A stretch of DNA of 64,000 nucleotides from Anabaena sp. PCC 7108 (GTDB lineage Bacteria; Cyanobacteriota; Cyanobacteriia; Cyanobacteriales; Nostocaceae): NCBI RefSeq assembly GCF_000332135.1, contig NZ_KB235896.1, positions 248,001-312,000 on the forward strand, given 5' to 3'. Position 1 is the first letter of the stretch. Every line of letters starts with the position of its first letter. The position numbers were made by a program, and so were the translations under genes. Positions 37,165-47,108 of this stretch are shown here, piece after piece. The notes beneath the pieces were generated by a model, which worked only from the letters and a program-made list of their open reading frames with translations, did not search any database and was not told the DNA's origin.

Positions 37165-37597
37165 ATTACCTGAAAAGACTCTCTGTCAAGGAGGTTCAAA
37201 CCCTCTAACACTTGAGGACACAAATACTAGATCATGCAAAAAGTTGATCGCCATCCACCGGGTAATGTTATAAGGACTTTATGTAGCATTAATCATTGCT
37301 GATCAAAAAAACTCTCCGTATCATCGCTTCCTCCTATCAGCCTTAAGGAAAATTATATCTGTAAAAACACGTTAAAGCTAAAAACCGCAAACCATATTAT
37401 ATGAGCATTACAGTCTTTGACCATTTGCTTTCTGCCTATTTGCCATTTTGCACTAGTCACTCGTGCTGATCGAGAGTTAAACTTGGCTTCTAGAGGAAAT
37501 TTTGATTGCCTACGGCAGTGCCTCAAGCGATAGAACTCAGTTGATCAGCAATGCTGACATTAGCATAGGTGAATATTTTTAAGCAGGTGGGTCAAGA
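37165..37597. other. Spacer before the coiled-coil gene
   Basis: About 430 bp without a credible frame. A T-arm-like GGAGG-TTCAAAC-CCTCT occurs at about 37189, but no cloverleaf can be built around it. The region probably holds a promoter for the next gene. Confidence 0.45.
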
Positions 37598-39181
37598 GTG
37601 ATGAATATAGATGACACCTCAAATAACGGCACTGTGATTGAACCTCTAAATTCTGCAAATTCGCCACAATCGGAGCAGGCGAGTTGTCCCTTTTACTCAG
37701 TTGTGCATTATGAAAATATGGCCGTGACTAATTTACCACTCCTGAACCCAGCAGCAGATGTCTACGAGGGGCTGCAACCACAGCAGCATGACACTACAGT
37801 TACACAGAACTTGACAAATCATCTCCAACAGGACTGGGTGGCAGAACCGGATAGTGATAAACAAGCACTTGTAGACTCTGAATTTCAAAAGTTACTAGCG
37901 TTGAATGAGGAGTTAACTACAGCTAATGGTGATTTATACAGTCAGGTAGAGCAGTTAAAACAGGAATTAGCTGAAGCAGAAAAGATTTTGCAATGGCAAA
38001 AAAAGCGCTCTAGCGTGACTGATTCGATGCTAAATCAACAAACTCAGGAACTCTCAGCCGCCCAAGAGCAAATTCAGTCTCTATTTCAACAGTTAGAAAC
38101 TGCTGTCCAAACTGTTCAACATCAGGAAATTTTCATCGATACCCACAAAGCTCAATTACAAATTAGTCAACAGCGTTTAGCTCAATTAGAACGGGAATGT
38201 TCATTGCTGCAAACTAATTACAGTGAACAGTCTCAGCAGTTATTGCACTCAGAAAATACTTGTCGGGAGTTTCAGAGTAGACTCATGCGCCAACAACGCC
38301 AAACTCTGCAATTTAAAGCTGCTTTAGAAAAATGCCTAGATACATCTGTGCCTAGCTATGACACTTTAGAGTATACACCTGATCAGCCACAGGGCGTAAC
38401 TGGTGGACAAACAAGATTTTCTAGAAAAGCACGGTCTTTATTTCCTAATGCACAGCCAATTAAACCTTGGTCAGCAGAAGCAGATATTATGAGTGGTGTC
38501 TGCGACGCTCTACGCCAAAATACAGATAATTCTGTTGCACAAGCTTCAGCACCATGTTCACACACTAAAAATTACTCTACACCAACTGCCCCATTTTCTG
38601 AGAGCAAATTAGATGAGGAATTTATCCTTACACCCACACAATTAGCCTCTTTGTCAGCAGTTGATGATTCTGTAATTAAATCAGAAACTGTTTCTACTCC
38701 TAGTTGCTCAAATTTAGATCAGCAATTGGAGAGTTTGATTCAAAGGTTTTTTGTATCTCCGCCCATAGATGATGTGCAAAGTAATCAAGCTGATACACCT
38801 ATCGGGGAACCTTTAGCATTTACTTGGGAAAATGGTGAAGAACCGCAAATTACAAGAGAACAGGATTTAGAGACAGAAGATTTGCGGCTTTCTCCAACTC
38901 CTGAACCACAAGTAACTTCCACGTCTCGACACAAAGAGACAAATGCTGTAGAAACCGAGGACTATTGGTCAGAAGTCTCACCTTCTACATCGTCAAAATT
39001 GCCGTTGCACAATTTTTTCTCAGAACCTTTAACTGAATATCCGCAAGATCATAAATCACCTTCTCCCGTGATTTATCCCCAGCGTCCACCCAAGGGACGT
39101 AAGTCATTCGCCTCTGTAGAATTGCCGAATTTTCGCCCCAGTAGTCATGAATCAAAGATTAATGGTGAATCTAGTGACTAA
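37598..39181 (+). CDS. Coiled-coil protein of unknown function
   Basis: A 527-residue soluble protein that I do not recognise. Residues 1-85 are polar and disordered-looking, about 90-230 form a long coiled coil rich in Gln, Glu and Leu (EELTTANGDLYSQVEQLKQE region, then repeated QQLETAVQ-type heptads), and about 235-527 are low-complexity, Ser/Pro/Thr/Glu-rich. There is no signal peptide or membrane helix. Such an arrangement suits a scaffold or cytoskeletal adaptor, but that is only an impression. The start has no strong ribosome site; a second methionine is at codon 2. Confidence 0.65.
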   Translation: MMNIDDTSNNGTVIEPLNSANSPQSEQASCPFYSVVHYENMAVTNLPLLNPAADVYEGLQPQQHDTTVTQNLTNHLQQDWVAEPDSDKQALVDSEFQKLLALNEELTTANGDLYSQVEQLKQELAEAEKILQWQKKRSSVTDSMLNQQTQELSAAQEQIQSLFQQLETAVQTVQHQEIFIDTHKAQLQISQQRLAQLERECSLLQTNYSEQSQQLLHSENTCREFQSRLMRQQRQTLQFKAALEKCLDTSVPSYDTLEYTPDQPQGVTGGQTRFSRKARSLFPNAQPIKPWSAEADIMSGVCDALRQNTDNSVAQASAPCSHTKNYSTPTAPFSESKLDEEFILTPTQLASLSAVDDSVIKSETVSTPSCSNLDQQLESLIQRFFVSPPIDDVQSNQADTPIGEPLAFTWENGEEPQITREQDLETEDLRLSPTPEPQVTSTSRHKETNAVETEDYWSEVSPSTSSKLPLHNFFSEPLTEYPQDHKSPSPVIYPQRPPKGRKSFASVELPNFRPSSHESKINGESSD

Positions 39182-39329
39182 TGATATGGTATCCAGTTGG
39201 ATGCTTATCATTAGGACTAACACGGGGACGCGAAGAGATTTTTTAATCAGCAATTAGTTGGATTTGATCTGACTAATGACCGAAAAGAATGGGATACAAG
39301 CCCCGTCCCTTCGACAAGCTCAGGACAAG

Positions 39330-39484
39330 CCTTCGAGGACGGCTTTATGGTAAAATTTAGGTAGAGTCGCCATAGGGCATTGGGAGACTTTAAACGGACA
39401 TGGAGGGATGGTAAGACCACTTGTGGCGCAACCCAGCGAAGTGTCAAAGAATCCTCGCTCCTTGAGGACGAGAAGGTATGTCAA
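39330..39484 (+). pseudogene. Decayed TnpB 3' end with IS200/IS605 right end
   Basis: The plus-strand frame reads ALGDFKRTWRDGKTT then a serine-rich tail and SSLLEDEK, with a TAG stop a few codons before it (in KFR*SRHR). This looks like the C-terminal tail of a TnpB. It ends in a hairpin, CCTCGCTCCTTGAGGACGAG, followed by TGTCAA at 39479-39484, much like the right end at 54590-54618. A TTCGACAAGCTCAG repeat sits just upstream. The rest of the transposon is gone. It overlaps the 3' end of the minus-strand CruA/CruP gene. Confidence 0.5.
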
Positions 39485-41510
39485 TACGCCAGAGTGGTTT
39501 ACCGGCAGAAATCGCATAATTGATGGTTAACAACTTTAACCACAATGACGGATAGCGGGGTTCTAGCCAAGTTTCGCTGAGTTTCAGGAATTTGGGGAGT
39601 GATTTACTGAGTACAGCACTGACTAAGGTATGACGGCCGAAGTTGAAATAATTACCTAACCAGCGCACTAAGTCCCGAAAACCAGCTAGTTGCCAAATCC
39701 ACAGCAGCAAGGCTGGATTTTTCATGGCTGCTTTGATTGCTAATCGGTTAAATGTGAACCAATCGCAACGATCCTTAATGAAATTATCTGCTATTTCTGG
39801 AGGTTCGTCTGCTAATAAACCAAAGAAGGTATTAAGCATGGCGTTTACCCGTTGGGGAGGGATAAATTTGCCTGTGGGAACCATCATGCCTTTGGAAAAT
39901 AGCCATGTTACGGAAACGTTACTTTGGTAGGCGCGAATTTGATTTAGGTGACGGAAACTGAGTAAATCATGTTTTAGGGCAGTATTTAGAAGTGTTGTTA
40001 ACCGCTCTAAGTTGCGAACTAGGGAACCAAAACCAGTGAAGATTAGGGGTGACTGGAGTGAGGCGGCATCACCCATAGCAATTAATCTATCAAAGGCAAT
40101 TGTGCGATCGCTCCCACTCACACTAAAATGCCCTGGTATATAGCCAAATGTTGGCTTTTTCCAGACTAGCTGATCCAGATCGCAGCGGCGATACTCTGGC
40201 AAAATTGTGAAAAAGTCTTCATACATCTCCAACAAAGAACCGGGATTTTTCCCATTCACTTCATGGTAGTGGAATAAATAAATAGTCAGTTCTTCGCCAA
40301 CCCCAGGAAATAACTCCCAAATCAACTGTCTACCACGAGAAATATCGCCGTGACTATAAAGAACATCTCCATACTGAGAATCCCACACACCAGGCTCAAA
40401 CCCTTTCTCAATTACTGCTCCCACTGTCGGACAGACACTATCAAAAGCCCGACCGCCATTTAATTGCCAAGCAATAGGGGAAGCTGTACCCATTGCATCT
40501 ACTAACAATCTCCCACTAACTTGCTTTTCATTCCCACTAGCCAAATGCTTGACGAAAACATTAACTTGTGTATCACTGATCTCAGCCCGAATAAATTCCG
40601 TTTCATCCCAAATATCACCATCGGCAGCTTTGAGTTTTTCTCCACAGATTTGCAGCAATTTTTCGGAGTCTAAAGCTATATTCAGCACAGTTGGTGTATG
40701 TAGAATTGCTGATTTTAGATGAGGAGGATTATTACTATCAAAAAATTTATTAAATCCGTCTTTATATTCCCTGGCAATAATTATTTCTAACTCAGCATTT
40801 GTCAGCAAACCCAAATTTACCAAACATTGAATTTCATCACGGGAAATATTCCATTCCCGGTTCATCCTGCCAAAGGGTAATCTTTCTACCAGCAGAACTT
40901 TATAGCCCAATTTAGCCATCACAGCCGCATGAATCGACCCTAAAGCCCCACCGATATAAATAATGTCATATTCAATGTCATCTTGGGGATGGGGATTTTC
41001 TGCCTCTCTGTTCTCTCCATAAAAAACCACCTGACGAGGCTGCTGGGGATTTCTTACCCCTTCACGCCAACGTTGCTCCCACCAGTACGCACGCTGAAGA
41101 TCATATTCCCCATTAGACATTTTCTGAAAGTACTTGACAGTTAGGGGATAATAGGGTTCTAACTGTGAAAAAATCGACTTTTGGGAATCAATTGCTGGTG
41201 GTTCTGGATATCTGTGAGGAAAACGGCTTCTGATTTCTCTACTCAGCCGCTGGATAATTTTTCCTTCATTCACAAAGGGTTTATCACCCCACCGGAATAC
41301 CTTGAGGTAAGTAGTTCGCTGTACTGACCAGACAATTACAGAAAGTTCACTTGTCAAACTTTCCTCAACAGACACAATAGGATTTCTCAAGCGAAACCCG
41401 TCTGTGGTCAATAATTTGTCTCCATACTTCGGTACAAAATCTACTTGTAGCCATCTACGTACAGATACAGTATCGGTCGTAGGAATTTCTAAGTAAAGAA
41501 CTTCTTTCAT
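39444..41510 (-). CDS. CruA/CruP-type lycopene cyclase family FAD protein
   Basis: A 688-residue flavoprotein. The FAD motif is internal: DIIYIGGALGSIHAAVMAKL near residue 185, followed by the family-specific MNREWNISRDE near 215 and GDAASLQSPLIFTGFG near 495. The 180-residue N-terminal extension is seen in CruA-like proteins of cyanobacteria. CruA makes cyclic carotenoids from lycopene, while CruP protects against singlet oxygen in related organisms; which one this is cannot be settled here. The last 12-13 codons (IDIPSRPQGARIL region) and the TGA stop fall in the remnant IS end on the other strand, so the natural C-terminus has been replaced. No membrane helix is apparent. Confidence 0.78.
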   Translation of the reverse strand: MKEVLYLEIPTTDTVSVRRWLQVDFVPKYGDKLLTTDGFRLRNPIVSVEESLTSELSVIVWSVQRTTYLKVFRWGDKPFVNEGKIIQRLSREIRSRFPHRYPEPPAIDSQKSIFSQLEPYYPLTVKYFQKMSNGEYDLQRAYWWEQRWREGVRNPQQPRQVVFYGENREAENPHPQDDIEYDIIYIGGALGSIHAAVMAKLGYKVLLVERLPFGRMNREWNISRDEIQCLVNLGLLTNAELEIIIAREYKDGFNKFFDSNNPPHLKSAILHTPTVLNIALDSEKLLQICGEKLKAADGDIWDETEFIRAEISDTQVNVFVKHLASGNEKQVSGRLLVDAMGTASPIAWQLNGGRAFDSVCPTVGAVIEKGFEPGVWDSQYGDVLYSHGDISRGRQLIWELFPGVGEELTIYLFHYHEVNGKNPGSLLEMYEDFFTILPEYRRCDLDQLVWKKPTFGYIPGHFSVSGSDRTIAFDRLIAMGDAASLQSPLIFTGFGSLVRNLERLTTLLNTALKHDLLSFRHLNQIRAYQSNVSVTWLFSKGMMVPTGKFIPPQRVNAMLNTFFGLLADEPPEIADNFIKDRCDWFTFNRLAIKAAMKNPALLLWIWQLAGFRDLVRWLGNYFNFGRHTLVSAVLSKSLPKFLKLSETWLEPRYPSLWLKLLTINYAISAGKPLWRIDIPSRPQGARIL

Positions 41511-41683
41511 ATTCTGCTCACATCTCCCATGGATTTACTCACTACGACAGATTTAACAAAGCCAGAAACTGCGTTAAACTCCGCCCTATCAATTGCATGA
41601 AAAAAATTTAATTAGGAAAATTAGTAAATTTTAATAGGTTGTTAAATTTATTATTCATTTTAGAACTTCTGTAAACTCATACC

Positions 41684-41917
41684 ATGAATTATCCTATCCC
41701 AGTCAGTCCCCAAGAAATTTTTGCTCTTCAACAGCAGCCAGTTGATGAAGAACTGGTAGCTACGGTAATTGCTGGTGTAGTCAGACTTGTCCGCACTCAA
41801 GGTCAATCTTTGGAAGAATTAACTGCCCAAGTATTAGCTGATGATGCTGTGTTAAATCAACAACAGCGACGGTGGCTAAGTACGTTGGTTGCCCAAGCCT
41901 GGGAAAGTTTCCCGTAG
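41684..41917 (+). CDS. 77-residue hypothetical protein
   Basis: A small soluble, helical-looking protein starting MNYPIPVSPQEIFALQQQPVDEE. Two helices are likely (about 21-50 and 51-75), with EELTAQVLADDAVLN and LSTLVAQAWESFP. I do not recognise a domain; proteins of this look are common in Nostocales. No strong ribosome site is seen. It is divergent from the CruA/CruP gene and stands alone. Confidence 0.65.
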   Translation: MNYPIPVSPQEIFALQQQPVDEELVATVIAGVVRLVRTQGQSLEELTAQVLADDAVLNQQQRRWLSTLVAQAWESFP

Positions 41918-42108
41918 TCATATCATGTCCAGTTGTTCGCGTAGCGTCTCGTCAGAGATATACTTATCATTGAGACTGACGCTCAAGACACGGAGACGCG
42001 GAGACGCGGGGAATTTTTTTTGACCCTGTTCCCTGTTCCATATTCCCTATTCCCTTCTCTCAACTTCTCGATTTAGCATAACAAGTACCGAAGAACCAAA
42101 ATCTCTTC

Positions 42109-42136
42109 GTAGAGACATTTGATAAAACGTCTCTAC
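42109..42136 (-). terminator. Possible terminator after cimA
   Basis: GTAGAGAC and GTCTCTAC form a perfect 8-bp stem with a 12-nt loop, 17 bp after the cimA stop. In the cimA direction the T-run is interrupted (GAAGAGATTTT), so efficiency is uncertain. The plus-strand direction gives CAAAAATC instead. Confidence 0.45.
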
Positions 42137-42152
42137 AAAAATCTATTTACTC

Positions 42153-43811
42153 CTACACCTTCAAAGCCTTTTCAGCTTGAAAATGTAACAACAAACCATA
42201 TTCCAAACCTTCAACCACAGCTTGATAGGAAGCTTCCAAAATATTTGTAGAAACTCCTATAGTAGTCCAACGTTGTTGACCATTACCCGATTCTACTAAG
42301 GCGCGAGTTTTTGCGGCAGTTCCTGTATTTCCATTCAGAATTCTGACTTTATAATCAGTCAACTCAAAGTCGGCAATTTGGGGATAAAAGTTCACCAAAG
42401 CTTTACGCAAAGCAGCATCTAAAGCTGCAACCGGTCCATTACCTTCCGCTGCTTCAAGAATGTTTTTCCCATTTACAGCTACTTTCACCGTTGCTAGAGA
42501 ATTAGTAGTTGGTTTCACTTCCACTAAATCACAATGTACTTGGAAACCTTGAACTTCAAAAAACTGTTGACGACATTTTAAAGCCTCATACATCAACAGA
42601 GCAAAACTAGCTTCTGCGGCTTCAAATTGATATCCTTCAGCTTCCAATTCCTTCATGCGTTGGAGAATTTGTCTAGCTTGAGGATGATCCTTATCTAATT
42701 CAATCCCACAAGTTCGGGCTTGAGCTAAAACATTACTTAAACCAGACTGTTCAGAAATAACAATGCGACGTTGGTTTCCCACCAGTTCCGGCTGAATATG
42801 TTCATAGGTTAAAGGGTTACGTTCCACCGCAGATACATGAATACCACCTTTATGAGCAAAGGCCGAACGACCAACAAAAGGCGCGTGTTCATCAGGTGCG
42901 AGATTGACAACTTCGCTAACAAAGCGACTGGCTTCTGTAAGTTGATTTAGCTGGTGTTCACCGATACAGCTATAACCAAGCTTTAGCTGTAAATTAGGAA
43001 TCAGAGAACACAAATTAGCATTACCACAGCGTTCCCCATAACCGTTGATTGTCCCTTGTACCATCTTTGCTCCAGCCATAACTGCTGCTAAAGCGTTAGC
43101 AACAGCCATTTCTGAATCGTTATGAGTATGTATGCCAATTTTGGTGATTGGTGATTGGGAAAAAATTTCTTCCCTATTCCCTGTTAAGAGTTCCCTGTTC
43201 CCGATTTCTGTAACTAGATCTTTAACAATTTGCGTAACTTCATGAGGTAAAGTTCCGCCATTGGTATCACACAAAACCAACCATTCAGCACCTGATGTCA
43301 TTGCTGCTGTTAATGTTTGTAAAGCATAATCAGGATTTTGCTTGTAGCCATCAAACCAATGTTCAGCATCGTAAATTACACGCCGTCCTTGAGAACGTAG
43401 GTACTCAATTGTGTCGCTGATCATGGCTAGATTCTCTTCTAAACTGGTCTTGAGTCCGGCTGTAACGTGTAAATCCCAAGATTTACCAAAAATTGTTACC
43501 CAGCGAGTACCCGCAGCTAGAATCGCTTGCAGCATGGGTTCATCTGCGGCCTTGGTGTGAGGACGACGAGTGGAGCAAAAAGGAACAACTTCTGCTTGTT
43601 TGAGCGGATTTTCTTGAAGTTGCCAGAAAAATTGTACATCTTTGGGATTTGCTCCAGGCCAACCACCTTCAATGAAGGGAATCCCTAATTGATCAAGTTT
43701 GTGAGCAATGCGTAATTTATCTTCTATGGAGACGGATAGTCCTTCCCGTTGAGTGCCATCTCGTAGAGTAGTGTCATAGAGCCAAAGTTGGAGAGAGGGA
43801 TTTGTGGTCAT
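42153..43811 (-). CDS. cimA: (R)-citramalate synthase
   Basis: A 552-residue enzyme of the homocitrate/isopropylmalate synthase family that condenses pyruvate and acetyl-CoA to citramalate, opening a threonine-independent route to isoleucine. The N-terminal TIM barrel has LYDTTLRDGTQREGLS, FIEGGWPG and the metal/substrate histidines in IHTHNDSE. SAFAHKGGIHVSAV follows, and a LeuA dimer-type regulatory domain fills about 430-552. The GWPG pocket and length favour CimA over LeuA. The ATG at 43811 (MTTNPSLQLW) gives a normal N-terminus; the frame is open to 43862 but that overlaps the divergent ferredoxin gene. Confidence 0.9.
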   Translation of the reverse strand: MTTNPSLQLWLYDTTLRDGTQREGLSVSIEDKLRIAHKLDQLGIPFIEGGWPGANPKDVQFFWQLQENPLKQAEVVPFCSTRRPHTKAADEPMLQAILAAGTRWVTIFGKSWDLHVTAGLKTSLEENLAMISDTIEYLRSQGRRVIYDAEHWFDGYKQNPDYALQTLTAAMTSGAEWLVLCDTNGGTLPHEVTQIVKDLVTEIGNRELLTGNREEIFSQSPITKIGIHTHNDSEMAVANALAAVMAGAKMVQGTINGYGERCGNANLCSLIPNLQLKLGYSCIGEHQLNQLTEASRFVSEVVNLAPDEHAPFVGRSAFAHKGGIHVSAVERNPLTYEHIQPELVGNQRRIVISEQSGLSNVLAQARTCGIELDKDHPQARQILQRMKELEAEGYQFEAAEASFALLMYEALKCRQQFFEVQGFQVHCDLVEVKPTTNSLATVKVAVNGKNILEAAEGNGPVAALDAALRKALVNFYPQIADFELTDYKVRILNGNTGTAAKTRALVESGNGQQRWTTIGVSTNILEASYQAVVEGLEYGLLLHFQAEKALKV

Positions 43812-43885
43812 AAAACTGAGACATAAGAGACAACTTTGAAGCGATGTGCCAATATACAACAAAAAGCGAGTTTGGTAATCTAAAG

Positions 43886-44224
43886 ATGCCCAAGGTACTA
43901 GCTCAAGGTAAAACCGTTGAGTGTGTTGTCCAAGCCAATTTACGCAAGGTTCTGTTAGACAATGGTGTTGACCTCTACAACGGCGGTTCTCAGGTCATTA
44001 ACTGTCGGGGACTTGGCAGTTGTGGTACTTGTGCGGTTAAGGTAGAAGGCGAAGTATCCGTAGCGAATTGGCGTGATCAAACACGGCGTTCGCTTCCTCC
44101 CCATTCTCCCACAACTGATTTGCGTTTAGCTTGTCAAACTCAGGTTTTGGGTGATGTAAGAGTCACAAAATTTGATGGATTTTGGGGTCAAGGTTCTCAA
44201 TTAGTTTGGACACCAGAAAGTTAA
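43886..44224 (+). CDS. [2Fe-2S] ferredoxin-like protein
   Basis: A 112-residue ferredoxin. Cluster ligands are C40, C46, C49 and C83, spaced C-x5-C-x2-C-x33-C (NCRGLGSCGTCAV and LACQTQV). The C-x5-C spacing is of the adrenodoxin/FdxH-like kind rather than the C-x4-C of photosynthetic PetF. The frame is open 14 codons further up, but the start MPKVLAQGKTVE is preferred. Its promoter faces the divergent cimA gene across about 75 bp. The electron partner is unknown. The next gene follows 16 bp after the stop and may be co-transcribed. Confidence 0.9.
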   Translation: MPKVLAQGKTVECVVQANLRKVLLDNGVDLYNGGSQVINCRGLGSCGTCAVKVEGEVSVANWRDQTRRSLPPHSPTTDLRLACQTQVLGDVRVTKFDGFWGQGSQLVWTPES

Positions 44225-44240
44225 AAAGGAGACAAACAAG

Positions 44241-44678
44241 ATGGGTAGATGGACACCCCTGATTTTAATGGCAGGAGGAGTGGCGATTTTGTTGGGTACG
44301 TTGCTAGGTATTAATTTTCCCATGGGTGGGCAGCAAACCGCTAATGTTCCCCCTGGTCGTAGAGCATCTAGCGTCCTCCCAGCTAATATTAATGTTAATA
44401 GCACTGCTACCAGGAATGATTCTGAAACTGCTACTAGTAACGATTCTGAAACCACTACTAGGAGTAATTCTGAAACTACCGCTAGTAACGATTTTGATAG
44501 TGAAACTCGCCGTACCAGCGTAGCTCAAAATAATGCTTCTACTGAGTCACTTACCACTGATAATACACCAAGTACAAGCAATACGGATACATCCACTACT
44601 AATACTCAATCAGTCTCAACAGACAGTGGTTTAGGTGACACAAATCAAGACAAAGAACCAATTCGGGCTTTGTGGTAG
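44241..44678 (+). CDS. Anchored low-complexity Ser/Thr/Asn-rich protein (hypothetical)
   Basis: A 145-residue protein. Residues 7-24 are one membrane helix or uncleaved signal (LILMAGGVAILLGTLLG). The remainder is almost entirely Ser, Thr, Asn, Asp and Glu, with a NDSET-type repeat at about 58-90 and no predicted fold. It ends EPIRALW. An AAGGAG ribosome site is about 10 nt before the start. It probably sits in the inner membrane with its tail in the periplasm. Function is unknown. It directly follows the ferredoxin gene and may share its transcript. Confidence 0.72.
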   Translation: MGRWTPLILMAGGVAILLGTLLGINFPMGGQQTANVPPGRRASSVLPANINVNSTATRNDSETATSNDSETTTRSNSETTASNDFDSETRRTSVAQNNASTESLTTDNTPSTSNTDTSTTNTQSVSTDSGLGDTNQDKEPIRALW

Positions 44679-44853
44679 CTGGTGACTAGGGAAACGGAGA
44701 TGGGGAGATAAATTTTAGATTTGATTAGATTTGAGATTTAAGATTGGGGTTAATTCAATATCAGCCAAAATCCGCAATCCAAAATCGAATATTCAATCAC
44801 ATTTTCCCCAATCACCAGCCCTTTGTTTACCCCTGATAAGTTATTAGTTATGT

Positions 44854-44874
44854 ACTAATGACTAATGACTAATG
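44854..44874. repeat. Short tandem repeat (CTAATGA)3 over the thiOG start
   Basis: Three 7-base units run right up to and include the ATG of the ThiO-ThiG gene, so expansion or contraction would move the leader, and the repeat itself supplies the start codon. Confidence 0.75.
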
Positions 44875-46842
44875 ACTACTGACGTTTTAATTATCGGTGG
44901 TGGCGTAATCGGCTTGGCTTGCGCCATTGAACTCAAATTGCGCGGGGCAAATGTCACCGTGCTTTGTCGCGATTTCTCGACTGCTGCCGGCCAAGCTGCT
45001 GCCGGGATGTTAGCACCTGATGCGGAAAATATCCCCAATGAGGCAATGCTTTCTTTGTGTTGGCGATCGCGTGCCTTATATCCCCAATGGACTGCTAAAC
45101 TGGAAAAATTGACTGGTTTAAGCACAGGTTATTGGCCTTGTGGCATCCTAGCACCAGTTTATCAACAACCAAAAGCGAGAACCAATGATCAATCTCCTGC
45201 TTATTGGTTAGACAAATCGGCAATTGGGCAATATCAACCAGGATTGGGAGCAGATGTCATTGGTGGCTGGTGGTATCCTGAAGATGGTCAAGTTGACAAT
45301 CGCGCCTTAGTTCAAGTTTTACGTACAGCGGCTCATTCTTTGGGTGTAGAACTCCAAGATGGAATTAAAGTAGAAGCGATCGCACAACAGCAAGGACAAG
45401 TTATCGGTGTACAAACAAATACTGGCTTAATTAGCGCTGCACATTATCTTTTGGCCGCTGGTGCTTGGGTCAATGAACTGTTACCCTTACCCATACGTCC
45501 CCGCAAAGGACAAATGCTCAGTTTGCGAGTACCAGAATTTTTGCCAGAATTACCGTTAACAAGGGTTTTATTTGGTGAAAATATTTACATTGTCCCCCGG
45601 CGCAATCGTTCTATTATTCTGGGTGCAACCAGTGAAGATGTGGGCTTTACTCCCCATAACACCCCAGGTGGGATTCAAAGCTTACTCCAAGCAGCAATTC
45701 GCCTTTATCCCCAATTAGAGAATTATCCGATTCAAGAACTTTGGTGGGGATTTCGTCCAGCGACACCTGATGAATTACCTATCTTGGGAAATAGCCATTG
45801 TCCCAATTTAACTTTAGCTACTGGTCATTACCGTAATGGCATTTTACTCGCACCAATCACAGCCACATTAATTGCTGATTTGATTTGGTCACAAACAGCC
45901 GATTCTCTATTGACTAATTTTCACTATTCACGCTTCCAATCTCAGGCATCTACTACATCTATGCTCACTCATTCTGCTAATTTTACTAACGGCAATCGCA
46001 CCAATTTATCTACCAATTTATCTTTACCATCATCAGAATTCCACATTGAAGATTCAGGATTAATTATTGCTGGCAAAACTTTTAAATCTCGTTTGATGAC
46101 GGGAACTGGTAAATATCGCAGTATTGAAGAAATGCAGCAAAGTGTCGCTGCTAGTGGTTGCCAAATTGTCACTGTAGCAGTGCGACGAGTCCAAACTAAA
46201 GCCGCAGGACATGAAGGTTTAGCGGAAGCTTTGGATTGGAGTAAAATTTGGATGTTGCCAAATACCGCTGGTTGTCAAACCGCAGAAGATGCCATTCGCG
46301 TTGCCCGTTTGGGACGAGAAATGGCGAAATTATTAGGACAGGAAGATAATAACTTTGTCAAGTTAGAAGTGATTCCTGATGCTAAATATTTATTACCAGA
46401 TCCCATTGGCACTTTGCAAGCTGCTGAACAGTTAGTTAAAGAAGGTTTTGCGGTATTGCCTTATATTAATGCTGATCCCATGTTAGCCAAGCGGTTAGAA
46501 GAGGTAGGCTGTGCAACAGTCATGCCTTTAGCTGCACCTATTGGTTCAGGACAAGGGCTGAAAACTACTGCCAATATTCAGATCATTATTGAAAATGCCA
46601 ATATACCTGTGGTAGTAGATGCGGGCATTGGTGCGCCTTCAGAAGCGGCTGAGGCGATGGAATTGGGGGCGGATGCGTTATTAATTAATAGTGCGATCGC
46701 ACTGGCTCAAAATGCCTCAGCAATGGCTTATGCAATGAATTTAGCAACTGTCGCCGGTCGTATGGCTTATTTAGCCGGAAGAATGCCAAGGAAAGATTAC
46801 GCTAGTGCTAGTTCACCGGTGACGGGAACAATTACTAGTTAA
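44872..46842 (+). CDS. thiOG: Glycine oxidase / thiazole synthase fusion
   Basis: A 656-residue bifunctional thiamine enzyme. Residues 1 to about 350 are ThiO, an FAD glycine oxidase that makes dehydroglycine ([16 protein letters not shown], then [11 protein letters not shown] and [11 protein letters not shown]). A 40-residue linker rich in Ser, Asn and Thr follows. Residues about 395-656 are ThiG, which forms the thiazole ring from deoxyxylulose-5-phosphate, ThiS-thiocarboxylate and dehydroglycine ([32 protein letters not shown]). Fusion lets the unstable imine pass between the two active sites; it is known in cyanobacteria. No TPP riboswitch was found upstream. Confidence 0.93.
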   Translation: MTTDVLIIGGGVIGLACAIELKLRGANVTVLCRDFSTAAGQAAAGMLAPDAENIPNEAMLSLCWRSRALYPQWTAKLEKLTGLSTGYWPCGILAPVYQQPKARTNDQSPAYWLDKSAIGQYQPGLGADVIGGWWYPEDGQVDNRALVQVLRTAAHSLGVELQDGIKVEAIAQQQGQVIGVQTNTGLISAAHYLLAAGAWVNELLPLPIRPRKGQMLSLRVPEFLPELPLTRVLFGENIYIVPRRNRSIILGATSEDVGFTPHNTPGGIQSLLQAAIRLYPQLENYPIQELWWGFRPATPDELPILGNSHCPNLTLATGHYRNGILLAPITATLIADLIWSQTADSLLTNFHYSRFQSQASTTSMLTHSANFTNGNRTNLSTNLSLPSSEFHIEDSGLIIAGKTFKSRLMTGTGKYRSIEEMQQSVAASGCQIVTVAVRRVQTKAAGHEGLAEALDWSKIWMLPNTAGCQTAEDAIRVARLGREMAKLLGQEDNNFVKLEVIPDAKYLLPDPIGTLQAAEQLVKEGFAVLPYINADPMLAKRLEEVGCATVMPLAAPIGSGQGLKTTANIQIIIENANIPVVVDAGIGAPSEAAEAMELGADALLINSAIALAQNASAMAYAMNLATVAGRMAYLAGRMPRKDYASASSPVTGTITS

Positions 46843-46882
46843 TTTTAACCAATCTTGTAGTTCGGTTAAGAACAAAAAGCAG

Positions 46883-46910
46883 GTTGGGTTGAGCAATGGC
46901 ATAACCCAAC
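46883..46910. repeat. GTTGGGTT...AACCCAAC inverted repeat
   Basis: A perfect 8-bp inverted repeat with a 12-nt loop, 41 bp after thiOG. It lacks an immediate T-run, so it is more a repeat than a terminator. The motif is common in Nostocales. Confidence 0.5.
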
Positions 46911-47108
46911 AAAGTCTTGAAAAAAAAGTCAACCCGGAATACTTTTATTCCCTGTCTAATCCTCAACAATAATTATTTATGCCACCTACTTATTACCTCT
47001 TCCATTTGATATATGAAAAATACTTCTGATCTCATCAATAATTAAAGAGGCATATTTTCACTGTTCACAAAATCTAACTCCTGCTATTTCTCAAAACGGA
47101 GAATAATC

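Noticed and set aside
37180-37210. T-arm-like GGAGG-TTCAAAC-CCTCT
   Set aside because: No acceptor stem, anticodon arm or D-arm could be matched around it, so it is not a tRNA.
39247-39517. Minus-strand frames of 65-66 codons
   Set aside because: They are antisense to the TnpB remnant and repeat DNA and show no protein-like composition.
43844-43885. Longer ferredoxin start
   Set aside because: The extra 14 codons overlap the divergent cimA leader and the ferredoxin fold starts at MPKVLAQ.
44679-44871. Possible TPP riboswitch upstream of thiOG
   Set aside because: The conserved CUGAGA and ACCUGAU boxes are absent; the region is short, AT-rich and ends in tandem repeats.
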